Shown here one piece after another: positions 26,493 to 36,854 of a DNA stretch of 46,355 nt. Every line of letters begins with the position of its first letter. Positions within the stretch are counted from its first letter, which is position 1. Position numbers and translations under genes: made by a program. Source of the stretch: an uncultured Acholeplasmatales bacterium (lineage in GTDB: Bacteria > Bacillota_I > Bacilli_A > Acholeplasmatales > Anaeroplasmataceae); assembly GCA_944324795.1 (NCBI GenBank), contig CALUXR010000015.1, positions 1-46,355 on the forward strand, given 5' to 3'. Below the pieces are notes generated by a model, which searched no databases, had not been told where the DNA came from, and was given only the letters and a program-made list of their open reading frames with translations.

Positions 26493-29036
26493 ATGAAATT
26501 ATTAAGAAAAATTGCATCTATTGGATTAGCAACAGTTGCTGTTTGTGCAATAGCAAGTTGTAGTTCTGAAGAAGACAAAGTCTATAGTAATGATGGTACT
26601 CATACTTATAATCAAGCTACTTCAACATTCCCAAACAACTGGAATCCATTTACATATCAAACTGCTACAGCAAATGATTTAATTTTATCATATACATCTG
26701 GTGGCTATTATAAATTTGATTATAATGATGATAAAACAGGTTATGAAATGGTAGAAGATATAGCAATTGGTGAACCTGTAGATGTTACAAATGATTATGT
26801 TGGTGAAGAATGGGGCATTGCCTCTGGTGATTCTTCAAAAGCATGGAAAATCACTATTCGTGATGATGTAAAATTTGAAGATGGTAAAGCTATTACAGCT
26901 CAAACAATAGTTGATTCTATGCAATTATTACTTGCTCCTGAAGCTCAAAATTTTAGAGCTGATAGTGCTTATTCAGGTACTTTTGTAATACATAATGCGC
27001 AAAATTACTTATATCAAGGACAAGAAGGTTTATACGCTGCTGATATAGCTAATGATCCATATGATTCTGCAAAAGATGGTGACTATATCTTTAAATTAGG
27101 TCCAGCAAGTGAAGATGATAGTAATGCTGTTTCATCTATCAGAGGAGGTTTAGGGTTACCTAATTCATATGATTTAGCGACAACAATCGATTATTTAGTT
27201 AGTAATTATTTAAAAGGTGACATAACAGCTAGATACTCAGGAAATAAAAATTATGCTGCATTAGATGATGAAGGTGCTAGTGCTTTAGTTGCTACTATAA
27301 CTTCAATGGAAGGTAAAACTTTTGCTGAAATTAAAGCAGATCCTGCTATGAGTGAAGCTTGGGGCAGAATTATTTCTTGGTGGCAAAGTGAACCTAATGA
27401 AGAATTGGATTTCTTTGTTGCTAATTACGTATGGCCACCAGTTTCATTTGATGAAGTTGGTATTAAAGCTATTGATGATAACACAATTGTTTATATTATA
27501 GATAACCCATTATCTGGTTTCTATTTAAAATATTCATTACCATTATTTATAGTAGATACTGAACTTTACGAATCATGTGAAAGTTCAAATGGTGGAGTAT
27601 ATGCTAATACTTACGGCACTAGTGTAAGTACATATAATTCATGGGGACCATATAAATTAGACTATTTCCAAGCTGATAAAGAAATTAGATTAGTAAGAAA
27701 TACAAATTGGTATGGTTATAATGATAAAGAAGCTGGTCCTGGTTGGTATCAAACTGATGTTATTAAGACTGTTTTCCAAGAAGAGAGTAGTACACAATTA
27801 CAAATGTTCTTAAGTGGTGAATTAGATGGTTATGGTTTAGTTGAATCTGATATGGAAACATATCAATCTAGTCCATATACTTATTATTCAACTGGTGCTT
27901 CAACATTCTTCATTGCTATTAACCCAATGAACGATACATGGGGCGATAAGGCGCTTGAAACTTTAGAATTCCGTCAAGCTATATCATTCGCTGTTGATAG
28001 AAAAGCCTTTGCTTTAGCATGTTCTCCTATGAATAATGCTGGTTTAGCCTTATTCTCTAACTTGATTGTATCTGACCCTGATTTAGGTCTTACTTATCGT
28101 AGCGAAGAAATAGCTCAACAAGTTGTTCTTGATTTCTGGGGTTTAACTGATCAAATTGGTGAAGGTAAACGTTATGCAACTGCCGAAGAGGCTATCGACT
28201 CTATCACTGGTATAGATGTTCCACAAGCTAAAGAAAAATTCAATGCTGCTGCAGCAAAATTAAAAGAAGCAGGTTGGAATGGCACTGACGTATTAGAAAT
28301 TGTAGTAGGTGCTCCAAGTAGTGCATCATTCTATTCTAAGGGTTCAGAAGTATTAATAAGCAACTGGGAATCAGCATTAGAAGGAACAGAATTAGAAGGA
28401 AAAGTTAAATTTTCTACTAATTTAAATTTAGGTGATAACTTTGGTAATTCATTACGTCAAGGTCAAGTAGACATTTTATTTGGTGTAGGTTGGAAAGGTG
28501 CTGAATTAGATCCATATGGCTTAATTTCTGCTTATACAGACCCACAATATACATATGATTCAGGAATAGATTATTCACAAGTTATGGTTGATATTCATTT
28601 TGATAGTATTGAAGCAACACCTGTTGATAACCAAGGTAAACCTAGTGGTGATGCTGTTACTTTAAAAAATGTAACATTAAGAGCTTCAGCATATGATTGG
28701 TCAATGAATGGTTTAGCTTCTAGTCTTCAAGTCACATTAGTTGATGGTGATAATAATAAGCAATATCTTGTAAGTGGTAATACTGATGCTCCTTATGAAG
28801 TAAGATTAGCTATATTAGCTGGTGTTGAAGCTGCTGTATTAGAACAATACACAATGATTCCATTAATTGACAATTCTCATGCTCAATTAAAAGGACATAA
28901 GATTAATTTTGCTACTGATGAGTATATATTTGGTATGGGATTTGGTGGCATTCAATATTATACATATAATTATGATGATGCAGGTTGGGCAGAATTTGTT
29001 GCTGATAATGGTGGCAAATTAAATTACATCAATTAA
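26493..29036 (+). CDS. oppA: Oligopeptide ABC transporter substrate-binding lipoprotein
   Basis: An SBP_bac_5-type peptide-binding protein. GAAAGGAGA supports ATG 26493 over the upstream in-frame TTG at 26475. The signal ends in AIASC, with Cys23 as the lipid-anchored residue. Family signs are FEDGKAITAQTIVDS, the WNPF segment near the mature start and a GWKGAELDPYG segment near the C-terminus. At 847 residues it is far longer than the usual 540 or so. The extra length includes a segment around 150-280 after the FEDGK region. It would deliver peptides to the permease encoded next. Codon use looks slightly less AT-extreme than in the neighbours, as expected for an abundant protein. Confidence 0.9.
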   Translation: MKLLRKIASIGLATVAVCAIASCSSEEDKVYSNDGTHTYNQATSTFPNNWNPFTYQTATANDLILSYTSGGYYKFDYNDDKTGYEMVEDIAIGEPVDVTNDYVGEEWGIASGDSSKAWKITIRDDVKFEDGKAITAQTIVDSMQLLLAPEAQNFRADSAYSGTFVIHNAQNYLYQGQEGLYAADIANDPYDSAKDGDYIFKLGPASEDDSNAVSSIRGGLGLPNSYDLATTIDYLVSNYLKGDITARYSGNKNYAALDDEGASALVATITSMEGKTFAEIKADPAMSEAWGRIISWWQSEPNEELDFFVANYVWPPVSFDEVGIKAIDDNTIVYIIDNPLSGFYLKYSLPLFIVDTELYESCESSNGGVYANTYGTSVSTYNSWGPYKLDYFQADKEIRLVRNTNWYGYNDKEAGPGWYQTDVIKTVFQEESSTQLQMFLSGELDGYGLVESDMETYQSSPYTYYSTGASTFFIAINPMNDTWGDKALETLEFRQAISFAVDRKAFALACSPMNNAGLALFSNLIVSDPDLGLTYRSEEIAQQVVLDFWGLTDQIGEGKRYATAEEAIDSITGIDVPQAKEKFNAAAAKLKEAGWNGTDVLEIVVGAPSSASFYSKGSEVLISNWESALEGTELEGKVKFSTNLNLGDNFGNSLRQGQVDILFGVGWKGAELDPYGLISAYTDPQYTYDSGIDYSQVMVDIHFDSIEATPVDNQGKPSGDAVTLKNVTLRASAYDWSMNGLASSLQVTLVDGDNNKQYLVSGNTDAPYEVRLAILAGVEAAVLEQYTMIPLIDNSHAQLKGHKINFATDEYIFGMGFGGIQYYTYNYDDAGWAEFVADNGGKLNYIN

Positions 29037-29042
29037 TATTTA

Positions 29043-29051
29043 TGTTATAAT
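29043..29051 (+). promoter_or_regulatory. Possible internal promoter (extended -10) before oppB
   Basis: TGTTATAAT occurs seven bases after the oppA stop. The -35 region is poor. It could give oppBCDF transcription apart from oppA. Confidence 0.3.
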
Positions 29052-29070
29052 AAAGATGTTATAAAATATG

Positions 29071-29100
29071 TAGTTAGGGAGGCTATGCCCCCCTTTCTAC
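29071..29100 (+). terminator. Hairpin between oppA and oppB, partial terminator or mRNA stabiliser
   Basis: GGGAGGC and GCCCCCC pair around a TAT loop with one mismatch and are followed by a T-rich but broken tail. Such hairpins after a binding-protein gene often set its level above that of the membrane subunits. It is the most GC-rich short stretch in this intergenic region. Confidence 0.5.
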
Positions 29101-29132
29101 TTATTTTTATTTTATTAAAGGAGTAAAATACT

Positions 29133-30089
29133 ATGTTAAAATATGTACTAAAAAGATTAGCACTTTTAGTATTTACTTTTCTAGTAATTATTACAATGTG
29201 TTTTTTCTTAGTAAAATTGTTACCATTACCAGATATTACACAAGCTGGTAAAGATTCAGCCATTTTAGAGGCAAGACGTGAACAATTAGGTTATAATAAA
29301 CCATTAATTGAACAATATTTTATATTTTTACGTTTAACATTATTTGGTGGCAACTGGGGTTTAGGTGAAAGTACAAAATATCAAGGACAAGAAATTTTGA
29401 ATATTTTCTTATCAAAATTACCAAGTACTATTTATATTAACTTTATTGCTATGTTAATAAGTGTACCTATTGGTTTAGGACTTGGTATTTTTGCAGCATT
29501 AAAGAAGAATAAATGGCAAGATCATATTATAAGTACAGGTGTAATGATATTCATATCTGTACCATCCTATGTATATGCTTTTTTAGTTCAATATTTCTTA
29601 TGCTTTGAATGGAATTTATTACCTATTCAAATGGAATCTGGTTATAATTTCTTTTCTTGGTCAATGTTTATTTCAGCTTTGCCAGCAATTTTATCATTAT
29701 CATTTGGAACAATAGCTGGTTTAACTAGATATACTAGAGCAGAGTTGACGGAAGTATTAACTAGCGAATTTATGTTATTAGCTAGAACTAAAGGTTTAAC
29801 TAAGGCACAAGCAACAACAAGACATGCTTTAAGAAATGCGATGGTACCTATTTTCCCGTCAATAATTTCCCAATTTATTGGTATTATTAGTGGTTCATTA
29901 ATTATTGAAAAAATATTTGGTGTTCCTGGTGTTGGTCAATTATATGTTGAATCAGTTCAAGGTCAACCAGAATATAATTTATTCTTATTATTATCAGGTT
30001 TCTATTGCTTAGTAGGTCTAGTTGCTGGTATTTTAGTTGACTTAAGTTATGGATTTATTGATCCGCGTATTAGAATGGGGGCGAAATAA
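29133..30089 (+). CDS. oppB: Oligopeptide ABC transporter permease OppB
   Basis: A 318-residue inner-membrane permease of normal length with about six helices and the first-helix pattern LKYVLKRLALLVFTF typical of OppB/DppB. The EAA loop that contacts the ATPases is LARTKGLTKAQATTRHALRNAMVPI, read as LARTKGLTKAQ then RHALRNAMVPI. It ends with the family-typical DLSYGFIDPRIRMG. AAAGGAG precedes the ATG. This is the only Opp component here without an insertion. Confidence 0.95.
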   Translation: MLKYVLKRLALLVFTFLVIITMCFFLVKLLPLPDITQAGKDSAILEARREQLGYNKPLIEQYFIFLRLTLFGGNWGLGESTKYQGQEILNIFLSKLPSTIYINFIAMLISVPIGLGLGIFAALKKNKWQDHIISTGVMIFISVPSYVYAFLVQYFLCFEWNLLPIQMESGYNFFSWSMFISALPAILSLSFGTIAGLTRYTRAELTEVLTSEFMLLARTKGLTKAQATTRHALRNAMVPIFPSIISQFIGIISGSLIIEKIFGVPGVGQLYVESVQGQPEYNLFLLLSGFYCLVGLVAGILVDLSYGFIDPRIRMGAK

Positions 30090-30091
30090 TT

Positions 30092-31594
30092 ATGCAACAA
30101 GAAGTAAAAGTTGATAAATCATTGTTCGAGTTTGTAAATGATAAAACTGTTATTCATGATACAAAATTTGAAACAAAAAAGATTGGTTATTTCAAAGATG
30201 CCTTAATAAGATTTAGAAAAAATAAAGCATCGGTAGTCGCCTTTATAATAATTTGTATTCTTTTATTATATGCTATATTTATCCCGATTATTGCTGGAAC
30301 TAGTTATACTAAGAGTGCAACAGATACAAATAGACAAAATTATAATAGATTATATCCAAAAATTAGTTTTTTAGAAGGAACTGGTTTTTGGGATGGAACT
30401 AAAAAAATATCTATTAATCAAAATCAATATAACACTTACTATTTAACGTATGCAGAAAGTGGTTATAATCCTATTTCTAAAGTTATTTCTATTGATACAG
30501 TTAGAAATAATCAAAATCAACAAGTTAAACAATATACTATTAGATATGATGCCTATAATGGATTAGGTATGATGTTTATAAATTCAATAACAGATGAAGA
30601 AATTGCAAAAATGGAAGCTTGGCAAGATGAAACAGGTATCCAATTAATATATCCAGCTGTTAGTATTAATTCATCTATTGCTACAATAAAAGAAAATGCC
30701 AATATTTATTATGAAGTAGATCGTAATGGTAATCCATCTATTAATAGTTATGATGAATTTGGTAATCCGATTCCTAAAACATCATATTTATTAGATGCTG
30801 ATGGCAATCTAGTTTATAAGAAAGCTGTAGGTATTTCAGGATATCAAATAAGAGTGTCAAAATATGCATATTTCCAATATGTTTATGGTTATGAACCATC
30901 ATTTGTTTTTGGAACTGATAATAGTGGCTATGACATTTTTACAAGACTTGCCCAAGCTGCGCGTTTTAGTTTTATTTTAGCTATTGGAATTTCTATAATC
31001 AATCTTTTGATTGGGGCTATTTATGGTGCAATTGAGGGGTTTTATGGAGGTAAAATAGATTTGGTAATGGAACGTATTTGTGATATATTAGGTAATATCC
31101 CATTTATTGTAGTTACAACGCTATTTCAATTACATTTATCTCAAAAAGTCGGGGTTGTCCCAGCATTATTATTTGCCTTTATTTTAACAGGGTGGATTGG
31201 TACTGCTGCAACGACAAGAATGCAATTCTATCGTTATAAAAACCAGGAATATGTTATGGCAGCGAAAACTTTAGGTGCTTCTAACAAGCGTTTGATGTTT
31301 AAACACATTTTCCCTAATGCTTTAGGTACATTAATTACATCATCTGTGTTAGTTATTCCAAGTGTTATATTTAGTGAATCTTCACTTACATACCTAGGTA
31401 TAGTAAATCTTGATTCAGCTGAATTAACATCAGTAGGTACAATGCTTGCAAATGGTAAAGACGTAATGCAAACATATCCACACGTAATATTATTCCCAGC
31501 ACTTTTAATTTCTCTTTTAATGATTACATTTAATTTATTTGGTAATGGTTTACGTGATGCCTTCAACCCTTCATTGAGAGGAGCTGATGACTAA
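30092..31594 (+). CDS. oppC: Oligopeptide ABC transporter permease OppC with enlarged outer loop
   Basis: A 500-residue permease, against about 300 for the family. The N-terminal cytoplasmic segment and first helix (about 48-70) are followed by an inserted extracytoplasmic domain of roughly 170 residues (about 75-270). The sequence then resumes at the conserved FGTDNSGYDIFTRL. Five further helices and the EAA loop AAKTLGASNKRLMFKHIFPNA follow, ending at DAFNPSLRG. The insert is polar, rich in Asn, Tyr and Ile, and lies on the substrate-binding-protein side. It starts two bases after oppB. Confidence 0.93.
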   Translation: MQQEVKVDKSLFEFVNDKTVIHDTKFETKKIGYFKDALIRFRKNKASVVAFIIICILLLYAIFIPIIAGTSYTKSATDTNRQNYNRLYPKISFLEGTGFWDGTKKISINQNQYNTYYLTYAESGYNPISKVISIDTVRNNQNQQVKQYTIRYDAYNGLGMMFINSITDEEIAKMEAWQDETGIQLIYPAVSINSSIATIKENANIYYEVDRNGNPSINSYDEFGNPIPKTSYLLDADGNLVYKKAVGISGYQIRVSKYAYFQYVYGYEPSFVFGTDNSGYDIFTRLAQAARFSFILAIGISIINLLIGAIYGAIEGFYGGKIDLVMERICDILGNIPFIVVTTLFQLHLSQKVGVVPALLFAFILTGWIGTAATTRMQFYRYKNQEYVMAAKTLGASNKRLMFKHIFPNALGTLITSSVLVIPSVIFSESSLTYLGIVNLDSAELTSVGTMLANGKDVMQTYPHVILFPALLISLLMITFNLFGNGLRDAFNPSLRGADD

Positions 31595-33762
31595 TGGAAA
31601 AATTTAAAGATAAAAAATTAAGTGTTGAAAACTTAACTATTTCATTTAGGACAGTAAATGGTAATGTTCAAGCTGTAAGAGGAATTTCATTTGATTTATA
31701 TGCTGGTGAAACATTATGTATAGTTGGTGAAAGTGGTAGTGGTAAATCTGTTACTTCAAGAGCAATCTTAGGAATTTTAGCTAGAAATGCTATTGTTCAA
31801 GGTGGAGAAATATTTTATGATGGTAAAGATTTATTAAAAATTTCTGAAGATGACTTTCATAAAATTAGAGGCGATAAAATTGCTATGATTTTCCAAGATC
31901 CTATGTCAAGTTTAAATCCAATTATGAGAGTTGGTAAACAACTTACAGAGGCTATGATTCTTAAAAATAAAGCTAATCGTAAAGAATCTCGTAAAATATT
32001 TAACCATTTATTAAAAGAAGTAGTTAGATATATGGATGTTGATGCTAGTGAAAGTGATAAAAAAGAACATGCTTTAAAAGCTGAGAAATTTAATGCTTTT
32101 GAAGTGAAACATTTAGAACTTGAACAAGCTTATAATGCTAGTAAAGAAGCATGTGAAGATTTATATATTTATATTACAGATCTTTTATTTAAATTAGAAA
32201 AAAATGCAATTAATAATCCTACTAAAGAATGTAAATATATAATATCTCATTCTAAATTATTACAAAATGAATATTATATGCCTGATGTTTCTTCTTTTGT
32301 AGAAGAAGCAAATAAATTAGTTGTTAAGTTAGATTCTAATAAGAAAATAAGTAATAGTGATGAAATAGTTCAAGTTTTAAATAAAATTAAAGGTATTTTA
32401 TCTGAAGTAAAGAAAAATAATGAAATAGAACCTAATTTCTTCTCACTTGGTTATTATTTAACAAATGTATCAGACAATTTACCTAATTTTAAAGATTTTA
32501 AAGAATTAAATAAACTAACTTTAAAACATTTAGATGATGAATTTATGTTAGATTTTATTAAACTTGTTGAAAAAGCTTTAAAAGAAAGTCATAAAGAAAA
32601 TGTTATTAATACAAATGAAGCATTAAATGATTTAAAAGCATTAATGCAAATAGATTTAGCTACAACATTAAAGAAAGATTATTTAAAAAAATTAAAAGAA
32701 GTAATAATTAAAGTCGAAAATGCAATTGATAAATTAGATATTTATCGTACAAGTCCATGTTATACATTTAGGACTAGTATAATAGATACAATTGAAAATT
32801 ATTATGATGTAGATAAAAATAATAATTTAGAAGATAAAAGGTTTAATAAGCAAACTGAAAAATATAATGCTATTATTGCTAAAGGTAAAACACCTAATTG
32901 GGCTGTTGTTCCTAAAACTATATGGGATAAAGAACAAATTAAGCATGAAATAAATACTATATATTTTAATTTAGTTGAATATTTTGAAAAATATTTATCT
33001 ATTAAAGAAATAAATTATAATAAAGAAGCTATTGCTATAATTGATTATTTTAAAGAAAAGGCTTCTAATGTAGCTACAAAAGTTACAAAAAAAGTTGCAA
33101 AAACAAGAGCTATTAAACTATTAGAAGAAGTAGGTATCAATGATCCACAAAGAAGATATAAACAATATCCATTTGAATTCTCAGGTGGTATGCGCCAAAG
33201 AATTGTTATAGCTATTGCTTTAGCAGCTAACCCCGATATTTTGATTTGTGATGAACCAACTACTGCTTTAGATGTTACAATTCAATCACAAATTCTTGAA
33301 CTTATTACTAAATTAAAGAGAGAAAGACACTTATCTATCATTTTTATTACTCATGATATGGGTGTTGTAGCTAATATGGCAGATCGTATTGCTGTAATGT
33401 ATGCTGGTAAGATTGTTGAAATTGGGACTAGCGAAGATGTATTTTATGATCCTAAACATCCATATACTTGGGCATTATTATCTAGTATGCCAGATTTAGA
33501 TACAAAAGAGAGATTAGAGTCTATTCCAGGTACGCCTCCTAATATGATTTATCCTCCTAAAGGTGATGCTTTTGCGTCTCGTAATAAATATGCAATGAAA
33601 ATTGATTTTGAAATGCAACCACCAATGTTTAAAGTTAGTGATACTCATTACGCTGCTACTTGGTTATTACATCCTAATGCGCCAAAAGTAGAACCACCTA
33701 AAACTATTATAAATCGTATTAATAGAATGAAAGAGATGGTGAAGAAAGATGCAACAAAATGA
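31594..33762 (+). CDS. oppD: Oligopeptide ABC transporter ATPase OppD with large insertion
   Basis: A 722-residue ATPase, about twice the family length. Walker A GESGSGKS (about 46-53) and the Q-loop IFQDPMSSLNPIM (about 99-111) are normal. A Lys/Glu-rich, mostly helical insert of about 360 residues (about 135-498) interrupts the helical subdomain before the expected ALELLEEVGI-like segment, here IKLLEEVGI. Then come the signature FSGGMRQR (about 528), Walker B ILICDEPTTALD, ITHD and the OppD C-terminal PGTPPN motif. No frameshift or stop breaks the frame. All catalytic motifs are intact, so it should be active. It overlaps oppC by one base. Confidence 0.93.
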   Translation: MEKFKDKKLSVENLTISFRTVNGNVQAVRGISFDLYAGETLCIVGESGSGKSVTSRAILGILARNAIVQGGEIFYDGKDLLKISEDDFHKIRGDKIAMIFQDPMSSLNPIMRVGKQLTEAMILKNKANRKESRKIFNHLLKEVVRYMDVDASESDKKEHALKAEKFNAFEVKHLELEQAYNASKEACEDLYIYITDLLFKLEKNAINNPTKECKYIISHSKLLQNEYYMPDVSSFVEEANKLVVKLDSNKKISNSDEIVQVLNKIKGILSEVKKNNEIEPNFFSLGYYLTNVSDNLPNFKDFKELNKLTLKHLDDEFMLDFIKLVEKALKESHKENVINTNEALNDLKALMQIDLATTLKKDYLKKLKEVIIKVENAIDKLDIYRTSPCYTFRTSIIDTIENYYDVDKNNNLEDKRFNKQTEKYNAIIAKGKTPNWAVVPKTIWDKEQIKHEINTIYFNLVEYFEKYLSIKEINYNKEAIAIIDYFKEKASNVATKVTKKVAKTRAIKLLEEVGINDPQRRYKQYPFEFSGGMRQRIVIAIALAANPDILICDEPTTALDVTIQSQILELITKLKRERHLSIIFITHDMGVVANMADRIAVMYAGKIVEIGTSEDVFYDPKHPYTWALLSSMPDLDTKERLESIPGTPPNMIYPPKGDAFASRNKYAMKIDFEMQPPMFKVSDTHYAATWLLHPNAPKVEPPKTIINRINRMKEMVKKDATK

Positions 33763-35056
33763 TAATAAACCATTATTAAAAGTTGATAATTTAAGTCAAT
33801 ATTTTAAATTGGGTGATACAACTTTAAAAGCAGTTGACCACATTTCTTTCGATATTAAAAAAGGCGAAGTATTTGGGTTAGTAGGTGAATCTGGTTGTGG
33901 TAAAACAACTACAGGTAGAACGATTATTAAACTTTATAATGCTACGGGTGGTAGTGTTTATTTTGAAGATCAAAGGATTGTTGCAGGCACTCTAGATTAT
34001 AAAGAAAATATAAAAAAGAAACGTCGTGAAACTAAATCAGCTATAAAAGTTCTTGAAAAAGAAATGGAAGAAGAAATAGCTAAAAATAGTAGTGATATAG
34101 AAAATATTAAAGATAAATATAATAAAGAAATTGCTAAAATTAATGAAGAAGCAAATTTATATATCAATGAGCAAAAATTAGAAATTAAAAAAGCTAAACA
34201 TGATCAAAAATATTGTAATAGAGATTATATAAAAGAAAACATTTTGAAAGTTGAAGAAAAATACGCTCCTTTATTAGCAGAAGCTAGTAATGATGTTAAT
34301 AAATTAGAAGAACTAAAAAGAGAATATAATAAAGCTAAACATAAAGCTAGTCATGAAAATTTAGTAACAAAAATTCAAATGATTTTCCAAGACCCTATTG
34401 CTTCATTAAATCCACGTATGACTGTTAAAGATATTATTTCTGAAGGTTTAGTTATTCAAGGTGTTAAAGATAAAAAATATATTGAAGAAAAAGTATATGA
34501 AGTTTTAGAACTTGTAGGTTTAGTAAAAGAACATGCCGACCGTTACCCACATGAATTTAGTGGAGGTCAACGTCAACGTATTGGTATTGCAAGGGCTATA
34601 ATTATGAATCCAGATATGATTATAGCTGATGAACCTATTTCAGCTCTTGATGTTTCTATACAAGCTCAAGTGTTAAATTTATTGAATGATTTAAGAAATA
34701 AACTAGGCCTAACTATTTTATTCATTGCTCATAATTTATCGGTAGTTAAATACTTTTCTGATCGAGTTGGGGTTATGTATTTTGGTAAAATGGTTGAATT
34801 AGCTTCATCAGAAGAATTATTTAAACATCCGCTTCATCCATATACAAAGTCTTTACTATCAGCTATTCCTTTACCAGATCCAACATATGAGAAAACAAGA
34901 ACAAGATTTGCATATAATCCATTAGCTTGTCATGATTATTCAAAGGAAGAACCAACATTTAAAGAAGTTATTCCTAATCATTATGTATTATGTAATAATG
35001 AAGAATTGAAGAAATATCAAGATGAAATTAAAGAATTAGATGCTAAGAAAGAATAA
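33749..35056 (+). CDS. oppF: Oligopeptide ABC transporter ATPase OppF with coiled-coil insertion
   Basis: A 435-residue ATPase against about 310-330 usually. Walker A is GESGCGKTT (about 47-55). An insert of about 120 residues rich in Lys and Glu, likely coiled coil (about 83-205), separates it from the Q-loop IFQDPIASLNPRM (about 211). The signature FSGGQRQR, Walker B MIIADEPISALD and IAHN are intact, and the C-terminal HPLHPYTKSLLSAIP is typical OppF. The insert sits at a different place from the one in OppD. It overlaps oppD by 14 bases. Confidence 0.93.
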   Translation: MQQNDNKPLLKVDNLSQYFKLGDTTLKAVDHISFDIKKGEVFGLVGESGCGKTTTGRTIIKLYNATGGSVYFEDQRIVAGTLDYKENIKKKRRETKSAIKVLEKEMEEEIAKNSSDIENIKDKYNKEIAKINEEANLYINEQKLEIKKAKHDQKYCNRDYIKENILKVEEKYAPLLAEASNDVNKLEELKREYNKAKHKASHENLVTKIQMIFQDPIASLNPRMTVKDIISEGLVIQGVKDKKYIEEKVYEVLELVGLVKEHADRYPHEFSGGQRQRIGIARAIIMNPDMIIADEPISALDVSIQAQVLNLLNDLRNKLGLTILFIAHNLSVVKYFSDRVGVMYFGKMVELASSEELFKHPLHPYTKSLLSAIPLPDPTYEKTRTRFAYNPLACHDYSKEEPTFKEVIPNHYVLCNNEELKKYQDEIKELDAKKE

Positions 35057-35058
35057 TA

Positions 35059-35478
35059 ATGAAAAATATATTAAAAAAGCTTAGTTGGTTAAATATAATA
35101 ATATTTTTAATTCTTGGATTAATAATAAGTGGTTTATGTATTATTTTTCGTAATCCATTTACAACCACATCTACTAAAGATACTTTAAAATATTGGTCTG
35201 ATATAACTTTAATTCCTGCTATTATAGAATATGGAATAATTGCTTTAAACTTTTCTGCTCATCATGGAACTTTTGATGGTTTAACTTATTCTTTTAAATA
35301 TATAGCTTGTAAGTTTATTCCAATGCCTAAAATTGATGAAGAAATCTCAGGAACATATGCTGATTATAAAGAAATTAGGAAAGAAAAAAGAAAACCTATT
35401 CCTTATGAAGGGTTGATTGTTGCTACAATATTTTTAATTGTTGCCATATCTTGTTTTATAGCATATTATCAAGTATAA
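35059..35478 (+). CDS. DUF3899 family membrane protein
   Basis: A 139-residue protein with three hydrophobic segments (about 10-30, 48-65 and 115-135). The order of a WSDITLIPAI segment, GTFDGLTYSFK and a charged YADYKEIRKEK segment before the last helix matches the DUF3899 family. The family function is not known to me. It starts two bases after oppF and so is the last gene of the opp operon. A role beside the transporter is only suggested by position. Confidence 0.7.
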   Translation: MKNILKKLSWLNIIIFLILGLIISGLCIIFRNPFTTTSTKDTLKYWSDITLIPAIIEYGIIALNFSAHHGTFDGLTYSFKYIACKFIPMPKIDEEISGTYADYKEIRKEKRKPIPYEGLIVATIFLIVAISCFIAYYQV

Positions 35479-35502
35479 AAAAAGCCGTAAATACGGCTTT
35501 TT
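35478..35502. terminator. Bidirectional terminator between the opp operon and trpS
   Basis: AAAAGCCGTA and TACGGCTTTT form a 10-bp stem flanked by A and T runs on either side, so it works for both convergent transcripts. Confidence 0.88.
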
Positions 35503-35509
35503 CTTTTAA

Positions 35510-36709
<1,200 letters not shown>

Positions 36710-36715
36710 ATCTAA

Positions 36716-36743
36716 ATTATAACATTTTTTATAATTAAGTAAA
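36716..36743 (-). promoter_or_regulatory. trpS promoter
   Basis: On the minus strand TTTACT (36743-36738) and TATAAT (36721-36716) are 16 bases apart, with an extended -10 TGTTATAAT. The insertion sequence ends only 19 bases upstream. Confidence 0.65.
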
Positions 36744-36761
36744 CAAAAAATATAACGTTTA

Positions 36762-36773
36762 TAGGGCAATCGC
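36762..36773 (+). repeat. Left terminal inverted repeat of the IS
   Basis: TAGGGCAATCGC is an exact reverse complement of the right end at 38367-38378. The AGGGC start resembles other ISAs1-family ends. Confidence 0.85.
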
Positions 36774-36821
36774 TTAAAATTTTTAAAAAGTATCAGAAAT
36801 GCTACTTTTATTTTTTATTAC

Positions 36822-36842
36822 ATAGTGTATAATATACACTAT
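36822..36842 (+). promoter_or_regulatory. Palindrome over the IS promoter -10
   Basis: ATAGTGTATA and TATACACTAT are perfect 10-base arms around one A. TATAAT (36828-36833) lies inside the palindrome. AGAGGTGAT and ATG 36855 follow directly. A repressor bound here would block the IS promoter; which protein does so is unknown. Confidence 0.55.
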
Positions 36843-36854
36843 AGAGGTGATACG

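Noticed and set aside
29045-29263. Minus-strand ORF across the oppA-oppB gap
   Set aside because: It overlaps the start of oppB, reads through the hairpin and has no family features.
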